NCBI GenBank assembly: GCA_002437585.1
Contig: DJQM01000052.1
Coordinates: forward strand, 1-22,604
DNA length: 22,604 nucleotides
Direction of reading: 5' to 3'
From: Clostridiales bacterium UBA6386
GTDB lineage: Bacteria > Bacillota > Clostridia > Oscillospirales > Oscillospiraceae
The notes under the pieces were generated by a model. The model did not search any database and was not told the DNA's origin. It saw nothing but the letters and a program-made list of their open reading frames with translations. This document shows, one piece after another, positions 12,765-19,734 of the stretch. A program made the translations under genes and the position numbers. Every line of letters starts with the position of its first letter. The stretch's first letter is position 1.

Positions 12765-12774
12765 TACAATTGTA
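12765..12774. promoter_or_regulatory. Perfect 10-nt palindrome in the cysK leader
   Basis: TACAATTGTA has no loop and so is more like a protein-binding or chance palindrome than an RNA hairpin. It lies between the leader hairpin and the cysK ribosome-binding site. No second copy was seen in the window. Confidence 0.25.
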
Positions 12775-12831
12775 CTTATTCCGATATCTATGTCCGTTAT
12801 TCTGTCTAATATTTTTTGGGAGGAATCTGTT

Positions 12832-13764
12832 ATGTCTAAAATTTATACTTCCGCCGATCAGCTGATCGGCAAGACCCCGCTGCTGGAGCTGACCCACCTG
12901 GAGAAGGAGCTGAAGCTGGAAGCGAAAATTCTGGCCAAGCTTGAGTATTTCAACCCCGCCGGTTCCGTGAAGGATCGGATCGCCAAGGCCATGATCGATG
13001 ACGCGGAGGCCAAGGGTGCTCTGAAGCCCGGCTCTGTTATCATCGAGCCTACCTCCGGCAACACGGGCATTGGCCTGGCCTCCGTGGCGGCGGCCCGGGG
13101 CTACCGGATCATCATTGTCATGCCGGAAACCATGAGCGTGGAGCGTCGGCAGCTGATGAAGGCCTATGGCGCGGAGCTGGTGCTGACCGAAGGCTCCAAG
13201 GGTATGAAGGGTGCCATCGCCAAGGCCGACGAGCTGGCCAAGGAGATCCCGAACAGCTTTATTCCCGGCCAGTTCGTGAACCCCGCCAACCCTGCCGCCC
13301 ATAGGGCCACCACCGGCCCGGAGATTTGGGAGGACACCGACGGCAAGGTGGACATCTTCGTGGCCGGCGTCGGCACCGGCGGCACCGTCACCGGTGTGGG
13401 CGAGTACCTGAAGAGCCGGAACCCCAAGGTAAAGGTGGTTGCCGTGGAGCCAGCTGCCTCTCCCGTGCTGAGCAAGGGAGTCGCCGGCGCCCACAAGATT
13501 CAGGGCATCGGTGCCGGCTTTGTGCCTGCCGTGCTGGACACCAAGGTTTACGACGAGATCATTCCCGTGGAGAATGAGGCTGCCTTTGCCACCGGCAAGA
13601 AAATCGGCAAGACCGAGGGCGTGCTGGTGGGCATTTCCTCCGGTGCTGCCGTGTGGGCTGCCATCGAGCTGGCCAAGCGGCCTGAGAACAAGGGCAAGAC
13701 CATCGTGGTTCTGCTGCCGGACACCGGCGACCGCTACCTGTCCACGCCGTTGTTTGCGGATTGA
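12832..13764 (+). CDS. cysK: Cysteine synthase A (O-acetylserine sulfhydrylase)
   Basis: A 310-aa PLP enzyme making L-cysteine from O-acetyl-L-serine and sulfide. The PLP lysine is in NPAGSVKDRIA (Lys47) and the substrate loop is PTSGNTG (73-79). The phosphate-binding loop is GVGTGGTVTG (179-188), followed by HKIQGIGAGFVP (221-232) and SSGAA near the C-terminus. The length fits CysK (about 310-320). The start ATG 12832 is preceded by GGGAGG (12818-12823) 8 nt upstream. The frame is open to an ATG at 12790, but that would place the ribosome-binding site inside the gene. It is divergent from rrf2 and monocistronic, with a strong terminator right after. No cysE (serine acetyltransferase) is in the window, so the O-acetylserine supply lies elsewhere. 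Confidence 0.96.
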   Translation: MSKIYTSADQLIGKTPLLELTHLEKELKLEAKILAKLEYFNPAGSVKDRIAKAMIDDAEAKGALKPGSVIIEPTSGNTGIGLASVAAARGYRIIIVMPETMSVERRQLMKAYGAELVLTEGSKGMKGAIAKADELAKEIPNSFIPGQFVNPANPAAHRATTGPEIWEDTDGKVDIFVAGVGTGGTVTGVGEYLKSRNPKVKVVAVEPAASPVLSKGVAGAHKIQGIGAGFVPAVLDTKVYDEIIPVENEAAFATGKKIGKTEGVLVGISSGAAVWAAIELAKRPENKGKTIVVLLPDTGDRYLSTPLFAD

Positions 13765-13780
13765 TAAAGGAAACCAAACG

Positions 13781-13822
13781 CCAGGGGTCGACGCAGTCTT
13801 TGCGGCGACCCCCGGTTTTTTT
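13781..13822 (+). terminator. cysK terminator
   Basis: CCAGGGGTCGACGCA pairs with TGCGGCGACCCCCGG (two mismatches) followed by TTTTTTT (13816-13822). It starts 16 nt after the cysK stop. Confidence 0.88.
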
Positions 13823-13901
13823 GTGCGGTTATAACAGAAAAGCCTGCCCCGGCTTCAAAGAAAATTTACACAATTCTTTTGCCGAATACGGGGGTTGGCT
13901 A

Positions 13902-13930
13902 TTGACTTTTTTGTCGGATGTTGCTAATAT
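13902..13930 (+). promoter_or_regulatory. Promoter of the ferrosome-like operon
   Basis: -35 TTGACT (13902-13907), 17 nt, -10 TAATAT (13925-13930). The 13-nt stretch ATTGACTTTTTTG and the later ATGxTGCTA are the same as in the promoter at 98-126. A leader of about 200 nt follows. Besides the operator it contains a hairpin TCCCGG-ATTTA-CCGGGA near 14033; I recognise no riboswitch in it. Confidence 0.78.
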
Positions 13931-13988
13931 GTGGGCATAAGGATTCCAAAGGAAAAGTTTGAATTTAATGGTTGTTTCCTAGAAAAAC

Positions 13989-14004
13989 GTTAGTTTTTGC
14001 TAAC
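13989..14004. promoter_or_regulatory. Palindromic operator GTTAG-N6-CTAAC (site 2)
   Basis: GTTAGTTTTTGCTAAC has the same arms and spacing as site 1 (174-189) and a similar distance from its promoter. It is nested in a wider inverted repeat TTTCCTA (13975-13981) / TAGGAAA (14009-14015), which is absent from site 1. Confidence 0.62.
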
Positions 14005-14137
14005 TGATTAGGAAAACTATCCGAAAACGATTCCCGGATTTACCGGGAGCGGAGCCGGGCGGGAGGACGCGGAAACCGTACCGTGGGCTCTGACAAGAAT
14101 CCTGCCCCCGGAACGAAAAAGCGTGGACGGACAAGCC

Positions 14138-14767
14138 ATGAAGTATTTTGGAATGCCCATGGGCATGTGGGCTTTGTTCGGCGGCTCCTTCCGCCGTCAG
14201 CTGACTGAGACTCTGGGCTATGACGAGCCGACCGCGAAAACCGTCACGAAGGCCGCCGGGAAAAAGTACAAGCAGATCATCGCCGGCCTTCCGGAATTTG
14301 AGAAGGACGACCGGTTTCGGATGAACCTGGTGAACTGCGCCCTGGTGGGCGCGTTCCTGCTGTCCATGCCGGAGAGGCCTGACGTGAAGACCCTTACCGA
14401 CTACTATGCCAAGGCCATGATGACCAAGCCCATGGCCTGGTTCTGCCGGAAGAGCGGAAAGAGTAAGTTTACCGAAAAGGACATTGCGGGAATGCGGGCG
14501 ACGGCTGCTCTGCGAGCCGCCGACCGGAATCCCGATTCCTGGAACATGGAGTTCTACCCCTACCCGGACGGCAGCGGCTATGAGGCGAGATTTACCCGGT
14601 GCGGTATCTGCGCCCTGATGAAGGAGCTGGGGCTTTACGAGCTGACCCCGGCACTGTGCCATCTGGATTACACCATGGCGGAGGCCGGCGGCGCGTCGGA
14701 TTTCCGGCGGGAATACACCCTGGCCTCCGGCGGGCCTTACTGCGATTGCGGTTATCATAAGCGTTAA
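14138..14767 (+). CDS. L-2-amino-thiazoline-4-carboxylic acid (ATC) hydrolase-family protein
   Basis: A 209-aa soluble protein resembling the ATC hydrolase family (PF14196), named for a Pseudomonas enzyme that opens aminothiazoline carboxylate on the way to cysteine. Conserved-looking elements are FTRCGICALMKELGL (152-166), ALCHLDYTMAE (172-182) and the C-terminal ASGGPYCDCGYHK (196-208). The Cys/His content in these motifs (Cys155, 158, 174, 202, 204, His175, 207) could bind a metal. Most clostridial members are not characterised and the name should not be read as a proven activity. ATG 14138 is chosen because homologues tend to begin MKYFG; a GTG at 14123 would add five residues. Neither has a strong ribosome-binding site. 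It is the first gene of the operon with the DUF6110 protein and the P-type ATPase. Confidence 0.75.
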   Translation: MKYFGMPMGMWALFGGSFRRQLTETLGYDEPTAKTVTKAAGKKYKQIIAGLPEFEKDDRFRMNLVNCALVGAFLLSMPERPDVKTLTDYYAKAMMTKPMAWFCRKSGKSKFTEKDIAGMRATAALRAADRNPDSWNMEFYPYPDGSGYEARFTRCGICALMKELGLYELTPALCHLDYTMAEAGGASDFRREYTLASGGPYCDCGYHKR

Positions 14768-14854
14768 CAGCATAATAGGAGATCATTCCAACGGCTGGTT
14801 TCCCGCCGTGGGATTATCTAAATAAAACGATTCCATACTTAGGAGGAAATTCAT

Positions 14855-15124
14855 ATGAAGAGGTTTGGTTTGTTTGCGGCTGGCGTGCTGTTTGGTACTG
14901 CCGGTCTGAAGGTTCTGGGCAGCAAGGACGCACGGAAGGTTTATGCCCAGACCACCGCCGCTGCTCTGCGGGCGAAGGACTGCGTGATGGCCACCGTGAC
15001 CACCGTCCGGGAGTGCGCCGACGACATTTACGCCGACGCCAAGGCCATTAACGAGCAGCGCGCCGAGGCGGAAGCCGAGGCCGTGGTGGAGGATGCCGCC
15101 GCGGAGGAAAGCAAGGCGGAGTAA
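14855..15124 (+). CDS. Small DUF6110-family protein, FezA-like
   Basis: An 89-aa protein. Residues 4-21 (FGLFAAGVLFGTAGLKVL) form one hydrophobic segment with small-residue spacing (GxxxG). It is followed by the conserved SKDARKVYAQTTAAALRAKDCVMATVTTVRECADDIYADAKAINE (written here in parts: SKDARKVY 23-30, ALRAKDCVM 37-45, ECADDIYADAK 53-63). The tail is Glu/Ala-rich and probably helical. Strong AGGAGG (14841-14846) precedes the ATG. It ends 3 nt before the P-type ATPase start, so the two are tightly coupled. Small proteins of this build beside P1B ATPases match the description, as I remember it, of FezA, the membrane protein needed with FezB to build ferrosomes in Clostridioides difficile. 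That identity is inferred. Confidence 0.75.
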   Translation: MKRFGLFAAGVLFGTAGLKVLGSKDARKVYAQTTAAALRAKDCVMATVTTVRECADDIYADAKAINEQRAEAEAEAVVEDAAAEESKAE

Positions 15125-15127
15125 CCC

Positions 15128-17218
15128 ATGAAGTGCACGATCCAACATGATATTCCGGGGCGGATCCGGGTGCATTTGTGCTGCGGCCGGATGAGCCTGC
15201 ACCAGGCGGATGTGCTGGAGTACTACCTGCGCCGCCTGGAGGGCGTTCAGTCCGTGAAGGTCTATGACCGAACCCAGGACGCGGTGGTGCTCTACAGCGG
15301 AAGCCGGGACAGGGTGATCCGGAGCCTTGCGGCCTTTTCCTTCCCAAAGGCCGAGGCCATGGGGCTGGTGCCGGAGCATACCTCCCGGGCGCTGAACCGG
15401 GAATTTGAGGACAAGCTCACCGGCACGGTGATTCGCCGGTGCCTTTCCCAGCTGTTCCTGCCGGTGCCCCTTGCCTCTGCCATTGCGGTGATCCGCTCTG
15501 TCAAGTACATCAGGGAGGCTCTGCGGGCGCTACTGTACGGTCAGCTGACTGTAGCCGTTCTGGACGGCACCGCCGTGGCGGTGTCCATCGTCCGGGGGGA
15601 CTACTCCACTGCCGGGTCTGTGATGTTCATGCTCCGCCTGGGCGAAATTCTGGAGGAGTGGACCCACAAGAAATCCGTGGCGGATCTGGCCTCGGCCATG
15701 AGCCTGCATGTGGACAGCGTCTGGCAGCAGGTGGACGGCACCGAGGTGCTGACCAGGATCACCGACGTTCGACCCGGCGACCGGATCGTTGTTCGTACCG
15801 GCAGTCTGATTCCCCTGGACGGCACGGTTGCCGAGGGAGAGGCCATGGTGAACCAGTCTTCTCTCACCGGCGAGTCCATGCCCGTTGTCAAGCGACCCGG
15901 CAGCCCGGTTTATGCCGGTACCGTGGCCGAGGAGGGCGAGTGTGTCATCACGGTGGAGAAGGCCTCCGGCTCCGGTCGGTACGACCGGGTGGTCCGGATG
16001 ATCGAGGAATCGGAGAAGCTGAAATCCACCGCCGAGGACAAGGCCGCCCGGATGGCGGATAAGCTGGTGCCTTATACCCTGGGCGGCACGGTGCTGACGT
16101 ACCTGCTCACCCGGAACGTGACCAAAATGCTGTCCGTTCTGATGGTGGACTTCTCCTGCGCCCTGAAGCTGGCAATCCCCATTTCCGTGATTTCGGCCAT
16201 GCGGGAGTCAAGCAGCTACCACATCTCCGTCAAGGGCGGCCGGTTCCTGGAGGCGGTAGCCAAGGCGGATACCATTGTTTTCGACAAGACCGGTACACTG
16301 ACCTATGCCAGCCCCACCGTGGCAAAAATCGTTCCTTTTGGCGGGCATGACGAAAGCGGCATGCTGCGCCTGGCCGCCTGCCTGGAGGAGCACTATCCCC
16401 ACTCCATGGCCAACGCCGTGGTGGAAGAAGCGAAAAAGCGGGGGTTATCCCACGAGGAGTACCATTCTCAGGTGCAGTATGTGGTGGCTCACGGCATTTC
16501 CAGCATGGTGGACAATGAGAAGGTGCTCATCGGCAGTGCTCACTTCGTCTTCGAGGACGAGGGCTGCCGGATCCCGGAGGGGGAGCAGGGGAAGTTCGAT
16601 GCCATTCCGGCTTCCTATTCCCATCTGTATCTGTGCATCGACGGGGAGCTGGCGGCGGTGATCTGCATTCACGATCCTCTGCGTCGGGAGGCCAAGGACG
16701 CGGTGAAGGCTCTGCACGACTGGGGCTTTACCAACGTGGTCATGATGACCGGCGACAACCGGCGCACGGCAGAGTCCGTGGCTCGGGAGGTTGGCGTGGA
16801 CGCGTTTTTTGCCGAGGTTCTGCCTGAGGACAAGGCCTCCTTCATCCGCTCGGAAAAGGCGAAGGGGCATACGGTCATCATGGTGGGCGACGGCGTCAAC
16901 GATTCGCCCGCCTTGTCCGAGGCGGACGCGGGCGTTGCCATTTCCACCGGCGCGGCCATCGCCCGGGAGATTGCCGATATCACCATTGCCTCGGAGGATC
17001 TGTTTGAGCTGGTGATCCTGCGGCGGCTCAGCGAGGCTCTGATGGATCGGATCCATGGCAACTACCGTTTCATTGTAGGCTTTAACCTGTCTCTGATTCT
17101 GCTGGGCGTAGCGGGCATTCTGCCGCCGACGGTTTCGGCACTGCTGCATAACACCTCTACTCTGGGCATCAGTCTGAAGAATATGACCAATCTCCTGGAC
17201 GAAGGGGAAAAGCAGTAA
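15128..17218 (+). CDS. P1B-type heavy-metal ATPase, FezB-like (P1B-6)
   Basis: A 696-aa membrane ATPase moving a transition metal, probably iron. It starts with a degenerate HMA-like region carrying H7-x3-GRIR (11-14), the Arg motif I recall for P1B-6 (ferrosome) ATPases. Next come the actuator loop SLTGES (245-250), the membrane metal-binding motif SCALKLAIP (343-351) in place of CPC, phosphorylation site DKTGT (386-390, Asp386) and an EHYPHS segment (421-426) where SEHPL is usual. MTGDN (540-544), MVGDGVNDSPAL (585-596) and HNTSTLGISLKNM near the last helix follow. All catalytic motifs are intact. The SCA motif also occurs in CtpC-like Mn/Fe exporters, the main alternative. GGCGGAG lies 6-7 nt before ATG 15128. 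It is the last gene of the operon. Confidence 0.85.
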   Translation: MKCTIQHDIPGRIRVHLCCGRMSLHQADVLEYYLRRLEGVQSVKVYDRTQDAVVLYSGSRDRVIRSLAAFSFPKAEAMGLVPEHTSRALNREFEDKLTGTVIRRCLSQLFLPVPLASAIAVIRSVKYIREALRALLYGQLTVAVLDGTAVAVSIVRGDYSTAGSVMFMLRLGEILEEWTHKKSVADLASAMSLHVDSVWQQVDGTEVLTRITDVRPGDRIVVRTGSLIPLDGTVAEGEAMVNQSSLTGESMPVVKRPGSPVYAGTVAEEGECVITVEKASGSGRYDRVVRMIEESEKLKSTAEDKAARMADKLVPYTLGGTVLTYLLTRNVTKMLSVLMVDFSCALKLAIPISVISAMRESSSYHISVKGGRFLEAVAKADTIVFDKTGTLTYASPTVAKIVPFGGHDESGMLRLAACLEEHYPHSMANAVVEEAKKRGLSHEEYHSQVQYVVAHGISSMVDNEKVLIGSAHFVFEDEGCRIPEGEQGKFDAIPASYSHLYLCIDGELAAVICIHDPLRREAKDAVKALHDWGFTNVVMMTGDNRRTAESVAREVGVDAFFAEVLPEDKASFIRSEKAKGHTVIMVGDGVNDSPALSEADAGVAISTGAAIAREIADITIASEDLFELVILRRLSEALMDRIHGNYRFIVGFNLSLILLGVAGILPPTVSALLHNTSTLGISLKNMTNLLDEGEKQ

Positions 17219-17229
17219 TTCCAAAAAAG

Positions 17230-17271
17230 ACCGGGGGCGCATCCCTGTGCGGGTGCATTCCCCGGCCTTTT
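17230..17271 (+). terminator. Terminator of the ferrosome-like operon
   Basis: ACCGGGGGCGCATCCC and GGGTGCATTCCCCGGC form a stable imperfect stem followed by CTTTTG, 11 nt after the ATPase stop. Confidence 0.8.
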
Positions 17272-17359
17272 GCGCATCGCCCCTTGCCGCCGACACACAC
17301 GGTTTGCCAGAGCATCCTAAGATCACACAGAGAATTCACGGGCTTTTCAAAAAATGGGC

Positions 17360-17388
17360 TTGACAGAAGAGCTGCGCTGTGCTATAAT
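17360..17388 (+). promoter_or_regulatory. Promoter of tRNA-fMet
   Basis: TTGACA (17360-17365), 17 nt, TATAAT (17383-17388), a perfect consensus. The tRNA begins 30 nt after the -10. Confidence 0.88.
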
Positions 17389-17418
17389 ATCCAAGCATTC
17401 AAGAAGTGCGCCATATAT

Positions 17419-17494
17419 CGCGGAGTAGAGCAGTTGGAAGCTCGTCGGGCTCATAACCCGGAGGTCGTAGGTTCGAGTCCTGCCTCCGCAACCA
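17419..17494 (+). tRNA. Initiator tRNA-fMet (CAT anticodon)
   Basis: A 76-nt cloverleaf. The acceptor strands CGCGGAG / CTCCGCA leave C1 opposite A72, the mismatch that marks initiator tRNAs. The D arm is GAGC-AGTTGGAA-GCTC. The anticodon arm TCGGG-CTCATAA-CCCGG has anticodon CAT and the three G:C pairs typical of initiators. The variable loop is AGGTC, the T arm is GTAGG-TTCGAGT-CCTGC, and discriminator A73 is followed by an encoded CCA. An elongator Met tRNA would normally have a paired 1:72 position. Confidence 0.93.
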
Positions 17495-17499
17495 AAATC

Positions 17500-17532
17500 A
17501 TCCCGGATTTCGGTAAGAAATCCGGGATTTTT
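17500..17532 (+). terminator. tRNA-fMet terminator
   Basis: ATCCCGGATTTC-GGTAA-GAAATCCGGGAT, a perfect 12-bp stem followed by TTTT, 6 nt after the tRNA. Confidence 0.88.
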
Positions 17533-17675
17533 CCAACTTTTTGGTATAAAACGAAATTGCCCATTTCCCGATTTTGGGTCAAAAGATCAAGGGCAACACC
17601 GTGCAATTCGGCAGAAGACTTGGCCGCCTTTTTCCGCAGCAGAACCCCGGAGGAACGGATTTTCACAATGCGGTT

Positions 17676-17757
17676 AGGGAACCCCTGAATCAATCGTCTG
17701 CGGCTGGGCAGCGGATCTTCTGCTGCCAGCTCTTGCCGATTTCATCAGAGCTTCCTT
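17676..17757 (+). repeat. MITE-like repeat, short copy B (internal deletion)
   Basis: Its first 28 nt (17676-17703, AGGGAACCCCTGAATCAATC and on to CTGCGG) are identical to the start of copy C, and its last ~27 nt (CTTGCCGATTTCATCAGAGC...) are near-identical to the end of copy C. The centre is missing. The ends form an imperfect inverted repeat (AGGGAACCCC against AAGGAAGCTC). Just upstream, 17593-17624 (GCAACACCGTGCAATTCGGC...) resembles the other end of copy A, so the 17590-17680 stretch is probably a further degraded copy. No gene was seen from 17533 to 17993. Confidence 0.65.
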
Positions 17758-17777
17758 AAGCTTTTTACTCAATACCC

Positions 17778-17806
17778 TTGACTTTTCCACTGGGGACGGG
17801 TATCAT
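17778..17806 (+). promoter_or_regulatory. Promoter candidate for the downstream lipoprotein
   Basis: TTGACT (17778-17783), 17 nt, TATCAT (17801-17806), placed between repeat copies B and C. The transcript would run through copy C into the lipoprotein gene. Confidence 0.6.
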
Positions 17807-17812
17807 GTTTCC

Positions 17813-17976
17813 AGGGAACCCCTGAATCAATCGTCTGCGGTTCTCGGCGGATCGTTTGCCCCAATTGTGCAGTTTGAAAAACTTGAAATACATACAGGAT
17901 TCCTGCGTTTTTCAAACGATCATTTGTGCCAAAATCTCTCGCCGGTAACGCTTGCCGATTTCATCGGAGCTTCCCT
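17813..17976 (+). repeat. MITE-like repeat, full copy C
   Basis: 164 bp with imperfect terminal inverted repeats: AGGGAACCCCTGAATCAATC at the left, AGGGAAGCTCCGATGAAATC reading inward from the right. The central hairpin is GTTTGAAAAAC (17872-17882) / GTTTTTCAAAC (17907-17917). It encodes nothing. It ends 17 nt before the lipoprotein start and so forms most of that gene's 5' leader. Confidence 0.68.
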
Positions 17977-17993
17977 AGACAGGAGGGAAAGCT

Positions 17994-18737
17994 ATGAAAT
18001 CTATAAAAATTTGTTATGCTCTGCTGCTGGCAGTGTTTTTATGCGGCTGCGGCCAGACAAAGCCGGTGGAGACTACCGCCCCGGATGCGCGAGCCATAGA
18101 GGCTCAGCTGACAACCATCTGGGATGCCCGGGAAACCTGGCGCGTTTTGGAGGAAATGGACGGCTGGTGCTATGCCGTCACGGACCTGGACGGCAACGGC
18201 CAATTGGAGATTCTGTCCTCCGAGACCCACGGCACCGGTAATTACACCACCCTGCGGGCCTGGGAGGTCAGCGAGGACGGCAGTTCCCTGAACCCCATTG
18301 CGGCGCCGGCAGAGGACGGCGCAGGCGGCCCGGTGCTGGCATCGGGCTACTATTCGGACGAGAATCCTTCCAAGGAGGATGTGGAAACCTACACCGATGG
18401 CAGCGGCATCACCTATTACATCCAGACGGACATCAACAAGGACGGTGCCGCCCATTACTATGAGACGAAGCTGGCGGTGTTTCTGAAGGATGGAAAGATG
18501 GACAGCCAGATCATCGCCACCAAGCAGACGGACTACGATGCAAGCGGTACGGAAACCGTCACCTGCCAGGATGGCAGCGGGAATACGCTTTCCGAGGACG
18601 ACTACGAGAATGCGGTGCAGCTGCATTTTGCGGGTCTGCCGCAGAAGAACGCTACCTTTGGCTGGCTGACCTGCGTGCATACTGAGGAGCTGCACGAGGA
18701 AGAGCTGCAGGCCTCCTGGGAAAACTTCCAGAAGTGA
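17994..18737 (+). CDS. Putative lipoprotein of unknown function
   Basis: A 247-aa secreted protein. It has signal peptide MKSIKICYALLLAVFLCGC with lipobox LCGC (Cys19), then a short TKPVETTAP linker and a globular domain. VTDLDGNGQLEILSSETHG (59-77) is an EF-hand/VCBS-like calcium-loop pattern (DxDxNGxxE), and TDINKDGAAHYYETK (142-156) is a second similar loop. This layout is frequent in Clostridia lipoproteins that describe a variable's value (DxDGxGExE repeats), but no function is assigned. GGAGGG lies about 7 nt before ATG 17994. The gene appears monocistronic, followed by a perfect hairpin. It starts directly after repeat copy C. Confidence 0.8.
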   Translation: MKSIKICYALLLAVFLCGCGQTKPVETTAPDARAIEAQLTTIWDARETWRVLEEMDGWCYAVTDLDGNGQLEILSSETHGTGNYTTLRAWEVSEDGSSLNPIAAPAEDGAGGPVLASGYYSDENPSKEDVETYTDGSGITYYIQTDINKDGAAHYYETKLAVFLKDGKMDSQIIATKQTDYDASGTETVTCQDGSGNTLSEDDYENAVQLHFAGLPQKNATFGWLTCVHTEELHEEELQASWENFQK

Positions 18738-18764
18738 AAAGAGAAGGAATGGCCTGAAAAGAGT

Positions 18765-18815
18765 ATGTCATCGCGAACCAGTGACATCAGTCACTGGTTC
18801 GCGATGACATCTTTT
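18765..18815 (+). terminator. Terminator hairpin, perfect 21-bp stem
   Basis: The arms 18765-18785 and 18790-18810 are exact reverse complements around an ATCA loop, then CTTTTATTC. The stem is much longer than a terminator needs, which suggests a dispersed palindromic element reused as a terminator. Confidence 0.78.
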
Positions 18816-18825
18816 ATTCAGGGGA

Positions 18826-18855
18826 TTGCCAAATGGGGCTTTTTTCGTGTATAAT
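18826..18855 (+). promoter_or_regulatory. Promoter of the MBL-fold gene
   Basis: TTGCCA (18826-18831), 18 nt, TATAAT (18850-18855), 27 nt before the start codon. Confidence 0.68.
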
Positions 18856-18882
18856 ACAAAAAAAGCCCAAAGGAGAAAAGAT

Positions 18883-19677
18883 ATGAAGGTTACATTTCTT
18901 GGTACCGGCTGTGCCATGGTGCTCAAGCGATACAATACCTGCTTCCTCATGGAGGACGCAGACAGGAAGCTGCTGGTGGATGCCGGCGGCGGCAATGAAA
19001 TTCTGGTTCGTCTGGACAAGCTTGGCGTGAAAATCACGGACATCGGCGGCATGTTTGTCTCCCACAGCCACACAGATCACATTCTGGGTACTCCCTGGGT
19101 CATCCGGGCGGTGGGCACCGCCATGACCGAGCAGGGCTATGGGGGCAATTTCACCGTGGCGGCCTGCAAGGAGACCCTGGGTCACGTCCGAAGCATCTGC
19201 GAAATGACCCTGGGGAAGAAATTCACCAAGCTTTTCGACGGCCGGATTTTCTTCCGGGAGGTTTCCGACGGGGAGGAAATCAACCTGGCGGGCTTCCGGC
19301 TTCATTGCTTCGACATCGGCTCCAAGAAGATGAAGCAGTTCGGCTTCTGCACTGACCTGCCCGACGGCCGCCTGTGCTTTCCCGGAGACGAGCCGCTGAA
19401 GCAGACCAGCGAGCAATACGCCAGGGGCGCCAAGTGGCTGTTCAGCGAGGCCTACTGCCTGTATGCTGACCGGGAAATCTACAAGCCCTACGAGCGCAGC
19501 CATGTGACGGCCAAGGATGTGGGGGAGATGGCCCAGCGGATGGGAGCCAGGAATCTGGTGATCTATCACACCGAGGATTACGGCTCTGATCGCCGGGAGC
19601 TTATGACCCGGGAGGCCGGGCTTGCTTACACCGGAAACATCTTTGTTCCAGAGGACATGGAGACCATCGAACTGTAA
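18883..19677 (+). CDS. MBL-fold metallo-hydrolase, RNase Z-like
   Basis: A 264-aa metallo-beta-lactamase-fold protein. It starts MKVTFLGTGCAMVLKRYNTCFLM, the opening strand pair of RNase Z-like members. The zinc motif is HSHTDH (within SHSHTDHILG, residues about 64-73). Later ligands are the Asp in CFPGDEP and the His in VIYHTEDYG. It has no signal peptide, so it is cytosolic. True tRNase Z proteins are about 300 residues with a flexible exosite arm that I do not see, so a phosphodiesterase or other hydrolase of this superfamily is as likely. ATG 18883 has AGGAG 7 nt upstream. An earlier ATG at 18826 lies upstream of the predicted -10 and is rejected. Monocistronic. Confidence 0.85.
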   Translation: MKVTFLGTGCAMVLKRYNTCFLMEDADRKLLVDAGGGNEILVRLDKLGVKITDIGGMFVSHSHTDHILGTPWVIRAVGTAMTEQGYGGNFTVAACKETLGHVRSICEMTLGKKFTKLFDGRIFFREVSDGEEINLAGFRLHCFDIGSKKMKQFGFCTDLPDGRLCFPGDEPLKQTSEQYARGAKWLFSEAYCLYADREIYKPYERSHVTAKDVGEMAQRMGARNLVIYHTEDYGSDRRELMTREAGLAYTGNIFVPEDMETIEL

Positions 19678-19685
19678 AAAATGAG

Positions 19686-19716
19686 ACCAGGCGGCCGCGT
19701 TTCGCGGCCGCCTGGT
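19686..19716. terminator. Bidirectional terminator between convergent genes
   Basis: ACCAGGCGGCCGCG-TTT-CGCGGCCGCCTGGT, a perfect 14-bp stem. TTTG follows on the + strand and TCTCATTTTTT on the - strand. It serves both the MBL-fold gene and the glycerate kinase gene. Confidence 0.82.
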
Positions 19717-19734
19717 TTGTGATTGTCCGGAAAA

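Noticed and set aside
14020..14130. Cobalamin or metal riboswitch ahead of the ferrosome-like operon
   Set aside because: The GC-rich stems near 14030-14110 lack the conserved cores of the cobalamin, NiCo and Mn (yybP-ykoY) riboswitches as I know them.
17451..17693. Minus-strand frame ending in EAGLEPTTSGL
   Set aside because: It begins in the repeat region and runs antisense through the tRNA terminator and tRNA-fMet; this ending is a well-known artefact of tRNA genes.
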